Notes: generated by a model not told the origin, from the letters alone. Shown: positions 1-13,200, counted from the first letter of the stretch. The stretch is 64,000 nucleotides of DNA from Aspidiotus rigidus (GCA_035079385.1 JAVHKY010000030.1:8409001-8473000), one strand, 5' to 3'. Program-made: numbers and translations.

Positions 1-2099
1 CGTCTATCTTTCTCCTCTGAAGTATTTATGTGCTTGGCAAATTTTGTTGCATTGCTTATAGCGCGATTCTTGAAACTCACTTACATCGCATCGTCCATCA
101 AACCTTGAAGCATAACTATGATGGACAGCGAAGCAAAAATTCAAGAATCGAGCCCCCTGATTGTCCAGTGACCATCGTCCGTTCGTCAATATTGCTACAA
201 TAGACATTTCTGCATTAAATGACAATTCGAAGAGCAGCACTCTACTGATATAGAGAGCACGGAATGCGGGTCTGATCACCGCCAAGAGATTTTGTTTGGT
301 TGGCAGAGTATGCATTCCTTTTATTTCTGCATATAAAAGTTCTGCTCGTTCGAGTAATGCGAGTGTTATAAATTTGAAGAATTCGTAGTTTCTCGATGCC
401 GGTTAAAGCGTAGCGATTCCTCAAAATTCATCGACCTCTCTCGTCACGCGATTCTTAGTCTACAAAAGCTGAATAACGATGATTTGAACTTGAAAGATCT
501 ACCGCAAATCATATCGAGTATGTACCCGTATTCTGCAAGTATACTTCGACCCTTGTCACAACACACATTTTGCATACCATTACGTGACGGAAGTTCTTCA
601 TATTCGTACCTAGATTGCCAGAAGAATGATAAACAGTTGTCGGTTGTTAATATTTTTTCTTTATCGCGCAAACCGCAATTTGACACGCGGACTACCTCCG
701 TTCACATTTAATGGCTAAAAAATACGTGAACCCCGTTTTCGACCTTTTCACGATTTTAACTTAGGTATACACTATATATATAGGTATACGTGTATTTCTA
801 GAAATCTGCGGTAACAGCATTAGGTTACGTAAACCACAATGATGGGTAACGTAAGTTCGACGATGAAAACTGTCAAAATCGATAATTACTGACTTCTTAT
901 AATTGTTGCGTACGTTTCATACAACTCGATTTTATCGATCGGTTGTGATCGACGATGTAGAAACGAATCGACGGAAGGGGTATCAGCGCAGCAGATGAGG
1001 CAGTACTAATCGTATCTACAACTTGTTTTGTACCTATGCTCACTCTCACGTTCGACGACTAGCTGCGTGTTTTACTTTCATCACTGTTGTTCTGTTTTGT
1101 GAGTATAGAAATTACAGCTCATACACGTCGTGTAAAACGTTTTAAACGTACTATACTGGCACGTAAAGGTACCTACCTACCTACGTACCATGATTCACAT
1201 TGCGTAATTAATATTTCTCATTATCGATTGGATTCATTATAATGAAACGTTGCAATCTGGCTGGGGAAAAGATCAAAAATCAGGACCGCGGTCAGGCGAA
1301 TTTCCGATAAAGTTGATGCAACATCTACAAAAAATGCCTTCCGGGAATTCTCTCGGGCATAAACTTTCTCAAACTTTGACGAGTAATTTATTGCGAGTGA
1401 AAAAGATGCTACAATCATACGGTCTATACGAGTTATCTACCTATATAAAATTAGACGAATATTTCTTTTCGGAGATCCGTACCTTGGTAATATAGGCAAT
1501 GCAATGCAGCTAGAAGGAGGGTCTTAGATAAAAATGAGAACTACGAAATATTTCTCTTTTGGTGATTGTTCACGATTATTTTAGGGCGGGGAGCAGAAAT
1601 TCAAAACTTGTAAAGCTGAAGAACTCGTAGTTTATAAAATAATTATAATAATTAATAGATTTAGAATTCCTTGTTTTGCAATGTCTATTCAATTTTTCAT
1701 CAAGTATCGCTCATGATTATGAAATCCCGCACTTATTGTATTCAGAGGTTTTTAGGCAGAAATTCTTATCAACTAACAATCTGAATATTATAATAAATTT
1801 ACAGCACTATGAATTATTGAAAATATTCTGGTGGAGCCGAATAATTTTTAATGTCTTTTTATAGTTGCTCGATCCAGCTACCAGTCGTTGAGACAAAATA
1901 ATTTTTAATAGCGTGTAAAAGCACAGTAAAAATATCAACCCCTTTTTGACGTCAACATCCGTGATGTCAATTGTTTGTGACTTCATCAGTTTGGACCTGC
2001 CTGTAACATTACCAAATTAGTAACTTACTAGGTATCTCTTTTTTCTCTTTCGGATTCGCAGATTTCTGAATTACACATAAGTAGGTCAAGGATTTCGAA
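1..2099. other. No recognised gene; unique-looking sequence
   Basis: I see no protein family, RNA gene or mobile element here. Short frames exist on the minus strand over bases 4-686 and on the plus strand at 1250-1864, but none shows a recognisable domain, splice context or biased codon use. A short tetranucleotide run (TACC repeated, about 1171-1190) is the only simple repeat. A gene-flanking or intronic role cannot be excluded. Confidence 0.55.
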
Positions 2100-2179
2100 G
2101 GCAAAAGTCTAGTATATTCTAGTAAATGGTATGCTAGGTTGTTTACGGCGAGTATAGCTTAGTATTATTACAACTATAG
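2100..2179. repeat. CTAG/TATAG degenerate repeat block, left part
   Basis: The stretch is composed of loosely repeated words such as TCTAGTATA, GCTAGG and AGTATAGCTTAG. The same vocabulary returns right of the foldback element and at 4.3, 6.1 and 33.2 kb. The foldback element at 2180-2561 sits inside this block, so the block is probably older than the insertion. Confidence 0.55.
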
Positions 2180-2561
2180 GCATATGAGGACCTATCTGTA
2201 AAAAGGGCGTCCGTGAAGAAAAATTCATTACAGAAAAATCAGTTTGAAGTTTCAGTTCAAAATATCTCCGCAACAACGAGTTTAATCAAAAAAATGGTAA
2301 GGATGAAAATTGAAGAGCAACTCTTCTTCTATAAGAAACGATAATCACATTTCGAATACATCCAGAGACAAACAAAGTAGAGATCATTGAAAATATGACA
2401 ACGGACGCCCTTCTTGCTGAGATGGAAAAAATTGTGGGTTAAAAAAAAAAAAAAAAAATTATAAAAGATAGTTTATGATCTGAAACGCACGAAAATTGAG
2501 GTCTCCGCAAAAAGGGCGTCCGTCCGACGGACGCCCTTTGTACAGATAGGTCCTCATATGC
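2180..2561. mobile_element. Foldback/MITE-like element with 35-bp terminal inverted repeats
   Basis: The ends are inverted repeats: 2180-2214 begins GCATATGAGGACC and ends GGGCGTCCGT, and 2527-2561 is its reverse complement with one mismatch over 35 bp. The right arm is preceded by another copy of the inner motif, so 2513-2540 can form a second hairpin with 13-bp arms around CCG. A further copy of ACGGACGCCC lies inside the element at 2401-2410. There is no coding capacity; the middle has an A-run near 2440-2458. I cannot see a convincing target-site duplication, so the superfamily is open. It is probably a non-autonomous DNA transposon or foldback element. Confidence 0.85.
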
Positions 2562-2800
2562 TGGGCCTAGTTTGAAGCGATAATAGCCTAATTAAGCTAG
2601 TTTAAAGCTAAAAAGAGTAAATTTATTTACTCCATAGAAAAATAATTGGTATCGATCTTGATTGTATCAATTTTATACTAGCCTGTTTCCGCTCGTTCGT
2701 CCTAATCTTAGTCCAGTATAAGTTTAATACTTTGTACGTTGAGATAACTAACTTTTGGGGACTCACTCGTTCCACTCGTTCGTCCTCATTCTTGGGCTTG
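2562..2800. repeat. CTAG repeat block with CTCGTTCGTCC motifs
   Basis: Repeats of GCCTAGT, GCTAGTTT and TAGTCCAGTATAAG are followed by CACTCGTTC and CTCGTTCGTCCTCATTCTT. The combination of CTAG words plus CTCGTTCGTCC recurs at 6100-6440, which identifies both as one dispersed repeat family. Confidence 0.6.
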
Positions 2801-3340
2801 TACTTCAAGCTAACTTATTCAGGACCAAGTCAAGGATTTCTCGCAAATTTCCTAGCGAGGAAGGGGGAAGGGAAGATCAACAGCAAGAACACTCGGAATT
2901 GGACTCGCAGATTTCCAATAGACGGCTGCTGTGCCGGTAAAGACATCGAAACGACGGCTTCCTTGACGAAGATAAACGAGGAACGCAGGGAACCTGTTCT
3001 ACATAGGTGTATCGAATTGGTTCTGGTCTTGAGAATTCAAACAGAAATCTTGAAGACGTGTTTGAAATTTCAATATGTGCTGATACGGGTTGTATACAGT
3101 TATCAAACACTTGAAGCTTTGAAGACAGGTTTGCTAGAGTGCGCCCTGCGTATTAGCGTGTTTTCATTAAAAAGGGCCCAAAGTACACTTCGGCCCTTCT
3201 TGCATAAACGGATTCAATTTCCTTCCCTATCATATATTATAATTCAAGAGTCGAAATTTTTCCAAATCCTCCTCTCATCTGCATATTATACTACGGCTTA
3301 AAAGTCAAAATTGATCCAAGTCATCTACCTGTCTCGAACG
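2801..3340. repeat. Composite dispersed repeat (AGGTCAAGGA / AACGAGGAACG modules and 45-bp units)
   Basis: The module CAAGGATTTCTCGC...GCAGATTTCCAATAG at 2830-2925 has a shorter relative at 4555-4595. The module GATAAACGAGGAACGCAGGG followed by AACCTGTTCTA at 2971-3001 recurs at 21434-21464. Near 3225-3320 there are reverse-oriented units of the 45-bp family (GTCGAAATTTTTCCAA). A 189-codon plus-strand frame spanning 2732-3301 is made entirely of this repeat material and has no recognisable domain, so I treat it as non-coding. Confidence 0.6.
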
Positions 3341-3577
3341 TCTAAATGCTATGTATGTTGGAAGAGGTCTCAGGCCATTTTTGCCAATGATGTTGAACTC
3401 GGACCATTTTCATTTTGGCTAGAAATCACTCCGTGCACGGCAAATTTTCTGAAATAACCTCCTCATAGAACAACTTCCCTGTTAAAAAGAGGAAAGTCAG
3501 TCCCAATATTGCAAATTTTTCATAGCGGATAAGGGCGCAGTATCAAAGACAACAAATAGTTTAAACCTCTTTGTAAG

Positions 3578-3631
3578 GTCATCACCATCCGTGACGTCAT
3601 CACCATCCGTGACGTCATCAATATCCGTTAA
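3578..3631. repeat. 18-bp tandem repeat, three units
   Basis: Three adjacent 18-bp units, GTCATCACCATCCGTGAC at 3578-3595 and 3596-3613 and a diverged third at 3614-3631. Each junction creates TGACGTCA, a palindrome that recurs in clusters elsewhere in the window. A further GACGTCATCA follows at 3650-3659. Confidence 0.85.
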
Positions 3632-4319
3632 ATTTTCTTGTGCCGTCATCGACGTCATCAAAAAGATTCCATGAAAATTCGCGGCAAATAATTCACCGCG
3701 GAGGAAAATTGATCGCATAAAAATTGACCGCAAGAAAATTTGTCAAATTTCAATTTTTTCCCCCAAAACGTGATACTGTATTATTTTGATCAGTGCAAGC
3801 CTGTTAGCGTTACCCAAAAGACACCGCGAGCAGGTTGACGTACCAGTCTTATCATTCGTCAAAATTGTTCAACAATAAGAATGAGAAACGCTAATTCAGC
3901 GGGAAAAATGAACTGATAAGAATATGTTGTGATATCTATCAGCTGTACAAAAATAATCAGGAATCCACATAGAAATCCTTCGCAGGTACATCACCGATGT
4001 CAAATCCGTTCAAAAATACATGTAAAAAGAATGAAAGCTGCTCACTGTTCCTCTTTTATGCTTCGTGAATTTTTCACTGACCCTATGGAGGAAGGAGGTA
4101 GCTTTCGTACGTTTATTTTAATTCATGAAATTTCCCATAAGCAGAAATTAACTTTTTCAGCGAATTTTTTTTTCGCGAGGGAGAATTTTTTTTTTTGGCC
4201 GCGGTGAATTTAACCCTGTCTCCGCGGCGAATTTTCAGCAGCGAGGAATTTTCTTGAGGTGAATATTCTCGCGACGAATTTTCTGTGACCCACCAAAATT
4301 CCTCTCTTCTTCTTTTAAA

Positions 4320-4560
4320 CCAGCAGATTTATGGATTAGGTTGCGTTAGTATAGCCTAGCATACTATAATATTCTACGCCATACCAGGCCTAGTTTAGGC
4401 CCTAATTGGGAGCTAATATAGTCTAGAACATCGTACATCGGGCTAGAGCTAATATAGTCTAGCACACATGCCAGGCCTCGTATAGGCCTCGTATAGCCTA
4501 GTAAACTATGATGTGCTAGGATGCTAGGCCTGAAGAACAAAAACTCGTGGAATTCTGGAT
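4320..4560. repeat. CTAG/TATAGGCC degenerate repeat block
   Basis: Dense repeats of AGCCTAGCATACTATA, AGGCCTAGTTTAGGCC, GCTAATATAGTCTAG (twice) and AGGCCTCGTATAGGCC. Unit boundaries are loose, so this reads as a decayed tandem repeat and not a clean microsatellite. It belongs to the same family as 2.6, 6.2 and 33.4 kb. Confidence 0.65.
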
Positions 4561-6099
4561 CAGGTCAAGGACTCGCAGATTTCCAATAGTGGGGAGAAAC
4601 TGAAATGCCGGTAAAAACATTAAAAATATCGAAAAAATGTACGGTAACGACCTTTGAGCTCTATGTATAAAAGAGCCTGGTGTGGACTTGAAAATCTTTC
4701 GATGAAAGGATCGATTCTAATTGATTATCGAAATCAAAAAACCCTCATACGACAGATTTCCTGCTCGCTTTTCTTAGCGTAGTGTTTTCACTCGCGATCG
4801 TGCAGGCACTCATTACCTTATATAATTCATGAACAACAAGTCAAGTTATATCGCATTTTCTCGAAAAAGATCTTTGAGAAAATGGACGAATTTCAGCTCT
4901 AGAGGTACAGTATTATATTTTCAAAAGTTTTGTAAGTGCAAAACATAATTTTTCCTCTCGACGTATTATTGCAAGAATAAATAGTGAGAAAATAATTCAA
5001 GAAGCTGTGTCGTGCGTCTGCAGACCAGAATCGTGTAATTTTCGCAAACCACCTCGTTGGTTGCAGTCCGTTTAGCCTGGTAATGACTTGGGACTTGGAT
5101 GTAAGTACTCCGTGTTACCGATCACATTTAGCGTCGTATATTTATTCTTGTTACAATAGATAAAGGTGAAAGTAAACTACCTATACTGTATACACATTGT
5201 ACTCGTATGTTTCATCCGTATGGAACCTTGAACCTCGTGTCGTCGTTAGAGGACAAACCATTAATCTCGTATACATGGTAACTGTACCTTCTGTGCATTT
5301 ATTGTATCTCATGTGGACGGAAACAAATTCACAGAAATCGCGTCATCGCCTGTCGTCTGTCGTTACTTAATCGCGCACCTCACTAATTATAACTCCTCTT
5401 ACTCGCTGACAAACGCCCATTCCACAAAGTCAGTCTACCTCGCCTACTGCGGTTTATTAGCTTTCGATTTCGCAATAATCTTTGTACAAAATGAAAAAAG
5501 AACAAAATATATATATTATATCGTCGGTTTTATCGGTTTTCGTGTTCTTAATCGCTTTTATTGGAGTGGAAATCCAGTTGAGAACATCGGTAATTTGATG
5601 GTTGACCGACGGGACCACAGATTTACGATACTCTTACATCTTTCCTTTTCATACTTATTTTGTCATCGCAGACGGAGCATCATTGAAAACCTTGAAATTA
5701 CTTGTCTTGATTGTTCTGAACAAAATCGATTCGCAACAAATTTTAACAACTTTTTTTAACGCCGAGTACGATTCCCTGCAGGGTTTTTTATAGTAGCACA
5801 TGTATTCGTGTGCAATCTCGCGCGGGTCTTCAATTTTCTAAAATTTGTGACAAGCTATCGAAAAAAGTAAAACGGTATTGCATTCAGCGGTAGTAAAGAC
5901 TTATAAGCAGGTCAAAGAGCTTAAATGGGAGAATAATTTCGTTAGCTGGGGTATGTTAGGTCGTCAAGAACTAAGGAGCAGAATGTGCATCCTAGGAAAA
6001 AAAATATGAAGAAAAGCCATCGCTACTACTTTTTTATTAAAGCTAATAGAAAAATCTTGCAGAGCCAAGTAGATAAAGATCATGTCCCCTAGACGGAAT
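4561..6099. other. No recognised gene
   Basis: A TATAAAAGA word lies at 4668-4676, but no arthropod initiator sits at the usual distance. A 148-codon Met frame at 5313-5759 (+) has no recognisable motif, a random-looking composition and no flanking splice or start context. I see nothing else here. Confidence 0.55.
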
Positions 6100-6440
6100 T
6101 TTAGGTCTCCACTCGTTCGTCCCCATAATTAGCCTGGTATAATCTGGTATACCGTATATTCGGCTGAGTATCTCACGGCTCATTCGCATAGCCTAGTATA
6201 AGTCTAGTGTACAGTATGTTAAGCTAAGTAGCTTTTCGAGGTTCATTCGCTCCGCTCGTTCGCCGCCATTCTTAGCCTAATATTATAAGTCTAGTATAGG
6301 GGCCTAGTGGAAGTCTGTATGACGTATGTTAACAGTTGCTGAACGAGTGCTCAACTTAGTATGAGAGTATATTGTACATTAGGTGAAGTCTAGTATAAGT
6401 CTATTATAAATTTATTATAAGTGTAATACTATTTCCTATA
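6100..6440. repeat. CTAG repeat block with CTCGTTCG motifs
   Basis: CCACTCGTTCGTCCCCAT is followed by AGCCTGGTATAATCTGG, AGCCTAGTATAAGTCTAG, then CCGCTCGTTCGCCGCCATTC and further TCTAGTATAAGTCTA copies. The order CTCGTTCG-then-CTAG words matches 2762-2800, which supports a real dispersed family. Confidence 0.65.
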
Positions 6441-7711
6441 CTAGAGAGCTCTACGAACGTCCGCACGCAAATTATGAGGGTCCAGAAAAGGCATGAAACA
6501 TGTCAAAAATGGTAAGATTATTCAATCCATTTGGTTTGATCAAATTTAAAACTGCTGCTCTCAATTGAAACGATGATTTTAGTCTTTTCGATCAGAAAAG
6601 ATCCACGCAAGATTTTATCCATTATTTGTTATCCGTAAAGCCCGTTCCCTCATTTTAGCACACATAAAAAGGACCAACAAAAATAAGCGACTATAAAAGA
6701 ACCACTGCAGACTGCTAAACTCCGAGTACAACGTTCTAGAATAATAATTGGGCAAAATAGATGAAGATGTAGGAGATAAAAACAACTCTCATGACTTCCT
6801 CCACTCCAGAATGAATTATAAAGTCTGAAAAAGTCATTCTTATAGTGCGACTCGATTTTTGCGCACTTCTTCATATTATTTGTCAAATTTGAGTAATTGT
6901 TACATAGAGAATTCGGTGGCCAACTATTTCTATTACCATCATCATTAGATAAAGTATGTGGAACGTATTACAAACCCGATGTTCCTCGTCTATCCATAAA
7001 ATGTGTGAAATTTCTGTCGCAATCCTTTACAATGAGTGCTGGAATAGCGTTTAAAATTTTCGCATCATGGGTGACCTTATGCAATGATGGAAGACTAGAT
7101 ATATTACACATATTTTTTTTATGTCAGTCGCCGTTATCACCGTTGCAATACTTCATATATTTTCACGTAAATTTGTCGGACCGCGCCATTAATTGTTCGT
7201 TTTTAATAATACACGAACGAGTGAGCGCGAGAAGGAAGAGAAAAAAAAAACTCGGAACTCGCACTTTCAACAAGAGGCACCTTCTTCGCATGTGCACTAC
7301 AACAATCCACGTATGTGCACGGACCTTGCTCGTGTCTATTTAGAAGCGTTTTTCCCTCTCGTTTACTTGTATTTTCGTTTTCGTTTGAAAAAATTAATGA
7401 AAATACCTAATTTCACGCCAAATTTACTCGAGTTCGAGCATCGTAATCCACTTTCCATTTCGTTATAATTCGTAGCCAATTTGAATTTTTTGTGCACGTA
7501 TTTCATTTCAACCGACATTAGAGAACGCATTGACAATGATGACGACGATGATGAACCAAAAAAGATCGAGATTTTGAGGAGAAAAAATAAAAAGTTTGAT
7601 CATTTTTTCTTTTTCCCGTATTTTTTGCTTTTACGAAGAAAGTATCATTTCTTTAAAAATTTCACATTTGTACGCGCAATAATACACTATAGACGATGTG
7701 ACAATTAATAG
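6441..7711. other. No recognised gene
   Basis: There are Met frames at 6897-7343 (+) and 6650-6886 (-), but neither shows a domain or motif I can name. Purine-rich runs occur near 7230-7250. Nothing else is supported. Confidence 0.5.
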
Positions 7712-7955
7712 GTATCTTCAGAAGGACAAGAGGTAGGATTATTGGAAGAAAGCTTCTTTGAGTGTGAGGTATGGAGAAGTAAATGGATGAGTCAAAGCGA
7801 TCTCTTCATGAGGTTGGGGAAAGTGAAGAAGTCGCCCTCAAGTAATCTGATTCCAAACACGCTAAGAACAACGGAAGTATGGAACCATAATACCTATATT
7901 TGCCGCTGAGGTGATGAAGAAGAAAATGAACGCGGAATTGGCGCGGCAGATATAG
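7712..7955 (+). pseudogene. R1-type non-LTR retrotransposon, C-terminal ORF2 fragment (family B)
   Basis: This is a relic of the last ~80 residues of a reverse-transcriptase polyprotein. One frame reads FFECEVW near 7757-7777, which corresponds to the H-T-x-F-E-C-x-x-W segment of the C-terminal Cys/His zinc knuckle in R1-clade elements, and continues to TTEVWN near 7873-7890. A frameshift then moves the reading to VMKKKMNAELARQI and a TAG stop at 7953-7955, the usual basic tail of these proteins. The His of the knuckle is replaced and the first Cys pair is not visible. It is distinct in sequence from the family at 46.5-48.9 kb. It is truncated at the 5' side, with no target duplication found. 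The R1-clade call rests on remembered family pattern and has not been searched. Confidence 0.65.
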
Positions 7956-9984
7956 AGTTCTGTTGTGGCCTCTCACATCCATATCTAACATCCCTTGAGT
8001 TGCTGCTGCTCGTGAATTATCATCAGCACCATCATACACAAAAAGAAGAAATAGAAGGAAAAAACATACCAAAAAACAACAACAACTCCAACACAAGAAG
8101 AAGAGGAGGAGTAAGAACTTGCGTCCGAGAAGCCAAAGACGCGAAATGTTGCTGGTGAGCTCCTACCGATCGCTTCCAGTGATGGTTGAAAACTGAAATT
8201 GGAAAGTAGATACTCGCTTGCTCATACGGATTTCCTCTTGAAAAAACTCAGCAGAGGACAAATTTTATAAGACATGATTCTAGGTTAACAATTAGCCTTC
8301 TTAATGAGTCAATCTTTATACTTCTTTCGAGCTGTGCATCAGCGATACCAAAAATAGGTAGCTGCTTTGCATATCTGTTGAATTTCGGCATGTGGTTAAA
8401 CATTATCTGCGACAGATCAGGAATCGTTTCAAAGCTGCACCATTATCAAAGACAAAAAAAGCTTGGGATTAGAGCCTTCGTCTTGTTCTACGAGTGCCTC
8501 GATTTCCACTCTAGAGCAGACTGTTCAATAATTTCGAATTAATATTAAGATATCGGAATTTGATAAAGATATTTCTTCTACGGCTAGAGTAATAGATTCT
8601 TTTTCGTCAACGTCAATGATATCATCGAAAGCGATCTCCAGATATATTGTACTAAGTGAACACAGCTTCGTCCGTGCTACTGAATGCAAATGTTGATCGC
8701 CGCGTGTCCGTCGTAAACGAATGAGATCTTCATTCTTAACAGAAAAAAGAAGAGAATAATAATAATTAAAGACTTTTACGTCTTTTTTGTATCTTCTTCT
8801 GGCCATATCCGGCCCCAATCAAGTCACAAAAAATTCAGCATTTAATATTCTTTTAATTGACTCGTTTTAGCTTGGCCCTATTCCGTCATATAGTTTTAAT
8901 CTTAGATAACTCCACGATTTTGTGACAACAGAATCTGTGAGCCAAAATAAAACTTTCCGAGTGGAAATGACCGAAAAAGTAATGGAGAGGGAAGAAAGTC
9001 CAACACTGGACGAGTCTCGTCTAAATTTATGTTATCACGCAGGATCTTGATGGGAAATCGACGTCATTATCGAAGATTTTTCCAAGTGTTGACCGTGATC
9101 GGTACCGTATATTCGAGTGTCCATATAGGTAATTATATCTTTGATACGAACCTTTAATTGCTAGTCGATGGCGTGCAGCATGCTGTACCACCAAATAAAT
9201 ATCGTGATTCCTCTCATTTTAAATTTGCTCCTTTCTTCATCGTATTTGCAAAAGTATATAAAAAAATAAAATAAAAACTCTCGTACTTGTCAGTATCACT
9301 TGTCGAGAGTCTTACAGCTCACACCAGCGTAGACCATCAATTTAATTTAATTGTAGCACGACCGCGACGCATATTTATCGCGGGTGTTGCGAATTTTATT
9401 TCTTCTCTCCTCATTTGAGCTCGCATGCCGTGGGTACACAATTAAGAAAAGAACATAGCTAGCAACATATCATCTACACTATAGGTACATTGGCTTACGA
9501 GTGATGCTGGACAGCAAACGCCACAGTCTCTACATTCTGTTTGAAATACAAATTGAGTTGACCTGTGACTTCAACGTGTTTGGCATTGGCTGCATTCTAC
9601 TGTACATGGTTAACACACAATTTAAAATTGCGCATCCTCGACCGCGATGCCGACAGCTTTTATTGGCTTGGCATGAGTGGCGTGAATTTCGTGGTTATCT
9701 AGTGTAAGTGTGACTATGGCTTTACGATACCGTTTTAAAAGCAATGCGAGGTCGTATTCGTCGGGTTGAATTCTGTAAAAGATTAACATTAACTGCGAGT
9801 CCTAGGATGGCCATGAAATGCCATTTTATAAAGCAAGAGCTTTTAATGAATCCTGTCTCAATGATCTAGACATCTACGAGAGCTTTGCCGAACCAATTTA
9901 AATGCTGACGAATCCTAGGGAATTTCAGAACCATCCGCCTCCGTCAACCCATCATCGTATAAAACCATTTGCATACTTTTACTG
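7956..9984. other. No recognised gene; possible weak TATA/initiator pair
   Basis: The first part may be 3' UTR of the preceding retrotransposon relic. TATATAAA at 9256 is followed by TCAGT at 9290-9294, a little farther than the usual TATA-initiator spacing, and no convincing start codon or exon follows. Small Met frames at 8525-8818 (-) and 9501-9707 (+) lack any motif. Confidence 0.45.
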
Positions 9985-10285
9985 ACTAAAGTCTGAAAGA
10001 CTTTGCGCTTACTCCGAATAGCCTGGTAGCCACCATGCTGGGTTCCGAAGGCATGGAACCAGGTGTCTGCATTTACGGCCACCGCCATGAAGAGGAAGAT
10101 GGACTAGGAAAGGAATAGGAAAATGCAGAACCACGCTATGGCCTACTCGACATCTGTGCACCATCCATAGACAGACATGCAGGAAGAAGGGAAGATTTTT
10201 CTATAAGAAAGAAGAAAAATAAGAAAAAGAGACTCCAACAGCGATCTACTATATCAAAGTTAGGCGTGTTGTTTTTGTGTGTTCT
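9985..10285 (+). pseudogene. R1-type non-LTR retrotransposon 3' end (family A): ORF2 tail and 3' UTR
   Basis: This plus-strand stretch matches the 3' part of the element on the minus strand at 46.6-46.9 kb: shared blocks include GAATAGCCTGGTAG, ACCAGGTGTCTGCATTT and CAGCGATCTACTATATC. The coding part reads PNSLVATMLGSE, then after a one-base shift WNQVSAFTATAMKRKMD and a TAG stop at 10105-10107, the standard C-terminus of R1-clade reverse transcriptases (E-E-A-W-N then a basic tail). About 175 bp of 3' UTR follows before the similarity fades. This copy preserves the C-terminus better than the 46.8-kb copy, where that part is scrambled. Confidence 0.8.
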
Positions 10286-13200
10286 CAAGTTTGGACGGAC
10301 TGCAGCTTGGCAGTTACCAAGAAGAAGAGGGAGTTCGCCAAAGAGATCTTTCCAGCACTTAAGTTTTACCCTAAAGGGTCAATTTCGGTGTTGGAGGAAA
10401 CAAAAAAAGAGGGACGCATAACTTTTTTGGTCCCTCCCTAAAAATTTTTGGCAAAGCATGCTTTACATTTGGGAAGAGAATTTGACCGTTTTAGCTCATG
10501 AAAAAAATTGTTTAAAGACTATTCCCGATGATTCATCTTCATTCCTTTCCCTATCTTAACCCCCCCCCCCCCTAGAAAAATCTTGAGTTACGGGCCTGAG
10601 TTTCCAATATCAAAGGGTGAATTTCCAGGCCAGCCAATTTTCATTGTCCTACGCCAGTTTTTTGTAGCAGTTTAGGTTCGGTTCCACTTGAAATACTATA
10701 CTTGTATTGTCGGAGATATGGCCTGTAGCATATGCCAATTGACTCACACAGAGTGCTTAGTAACAATAGCACATCGTTTTCCCTTAAACTTCGTTTCCAA
10801 ACACTTGATGAGCTTCGCATACCAATGCCAAACCTTTAGATGGACGAGTACGAACTATCACTCCGAAGATGCAAACATACCGTAAATATCAAGAAAGAGC
10901 AGAGAAGTTGTAGGCTCTGAGCCACCGCAGTGCACTTGAACGACGAATACAGCCGAGGGATGGAGGCCAGCATAAATTGACCAGGGACCTTTCTCCTGAA
11001 AAGTGAGAGTCACTCTTGTAAAATTTGGCCCCCGAGTCAACAAAAAGGGGGATACAAACATTCTACGATCGCTGAGAGAGTACATGTATTCGATTAAAAT
11101 AAAAGCCTACATGGGCCATAGACGGCATGGGAGAATATTTCAATTGACAATTCTTATTTCGATAAATGTAGAAATTATCGGTTCTTTATTAGTGATTAGA
11201 TGAAATATGAGATTCATAAATATATTTCGCAAAGTTGTACGAGTACTCAAGGTTTTTAAAACTAAATTCCACATGACACCGGTTTTACGAGTTGAACGCG
11301 TTATATTTTTCGAAATCATCGACGAGTATTTATCTACACGTTATATGAAAAACCTATTTTCGAAAGGTCGCGTCTAGTCTAATAATGTCGACTTCAAATT
11401 TTTCGTAAGATTTTCCATAATTATGCACCACTAAATCGGCGAATTCTATAAAACTTGTCGATATATTTTGTTTGTTTTCCGAGAAAGTTTTTGGAAACTT
11501 TGCGCTAAATTTATTTATTACAATCCAACCATATTCATTGCTACTAAATCATAAAAAAAAAAAGGAAAGAAAAAAAAAAAAAAAAAAAGGACAAAATTAT
11601 CAAACTAAAGACAGTAATAAAGAGAAAATTAATTATTAAAAATAATAATAATTTGTAGCATACTCTGTTTCTTCAAACAAACATCACGTAAAAAAAGAAT
11701 AATATAAAAACTTTTTGCCAGGAACTAAAAAATAAAAATCATATAGGAAGGGGTGGGGGAGAGAGGCTCGATCCGACTTGTACAGACGAAAATTGAGGAA
11801 AACGGAGGCTCAAGTTTCGATACCTACTACGAACACAAATTTTGGTATTTAAAAGGAGGGGTGGCACGGAGACGCGATATAAGAGGGGGTATGGTTGTTG
11901 AATAATGTTCACTTATTTCCTGCCATGTCCAGCAAACAGATTGATACCTACCCATATTCTCAAACAAATAAGAACCCGTACATCTAAAGAGTTCCAAAAA
12001 TCTTGACAAAAACACATAAGTGACCTTGCAAGATCACTAAAAAGTGTTATAGCTTCTGTGAGTGAACTTGGAATACTTTATACTTTTTGAGAATACCCGT
12101 GTCAATTTTTGAGTATCTGTGAAATTGAAACAGAGTGTCCCCATAGAAGAATATATGCGCAGTAAGTAATCAAATTATTCTGAGTTGGCAATTGTTTGAA
12201 AACACCGATTAAATAATAGATTCTCCATAATTTTAAATTTTAGTTGAATTTCAATAAAGAGTTCTGGTTGAGGAACAGCAAACCTTGTTGGAACTTAGCT
12301 GCGGAAAAAGTGAAAGATTTGATACAAACACTGGTCAATGAAGGTAAGCAAGGTTAAACCCTCGATTGACTCGGACCTATCCCTGACTTCAACACTCGAT
12401 TAGACATTAAGAATTATTATTCTTTTTAATTATTAGCAGAAAAAAGCTTGTGCTCTTCCGGTTTTTCGAACACGTACGTTTCCAGCTATTCACCGGTTGG
12501 ATTGTATAAATGATGCAATTCATTTACATGTCAGTAAAAATTAATATACTTTACGTATCATAAATGGCTTGTACGGCTACAAAAACTCTCTCTCTGCCTT
12601 TTATGATACAGTTTTCCGTTATCAGCGAAAGAACGATCAACACAAAACGATGGGAAAACACAACGAAAATTCAAGGATAAATCATGTCACTCCAGACCCT
12701 TCAATTCGTCTTATCGGTGAACCTGGTACATGAGATCCTGTTTATTTTACATTGACCTCGTAAAAAATTTAAAATATTGATATACGACGTGCGAATCTCA
12801 ATTGCAGCCTCGCAAACAAAACGTCAGCCTATTCAAAAAGTAGAACTTGCATCAAGTTCCATTCCCATCGCACGATAACGAGTCATAAATATTTTTCCGC
12901 GGCAGTCGCCGAATCGTGGGACAATCTAGCCTCATTATCATTACGCGGTGATAAATTTACTAAATTCGACAATTCCACAATATATACGCCTCTATTTATC
13001 AAATATTGACCTATTTCGAAAAGATTTACGTTGATAATATAGTAGGCTGAGTACACCTTCTTTTGGACGAGATGCGCCTGATACATACCGTATCTAATTA
13101 CGTAACAACGAGTTTCGTGATGTCATTTTTCGGCAACGTGATTCTTTGTCACCTTTTGGAACGCCATTATATCAATTACTCGGGCCGAACGAACGGAAAA

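Noticed and set aside
2732..3301. 189-codon open frame, the longest in the window
   Set aside because: It overlaps the CTCGTTCG and 45-bp repeat modules, has no domain, and the modules recur elsewhere out of frame.
5313..5759. 148-codon open frame with hydrophobic stretches
   Set aside because: No motif, T/A-rich composition typical of chance frames, and no promoter, splice or homology cue.
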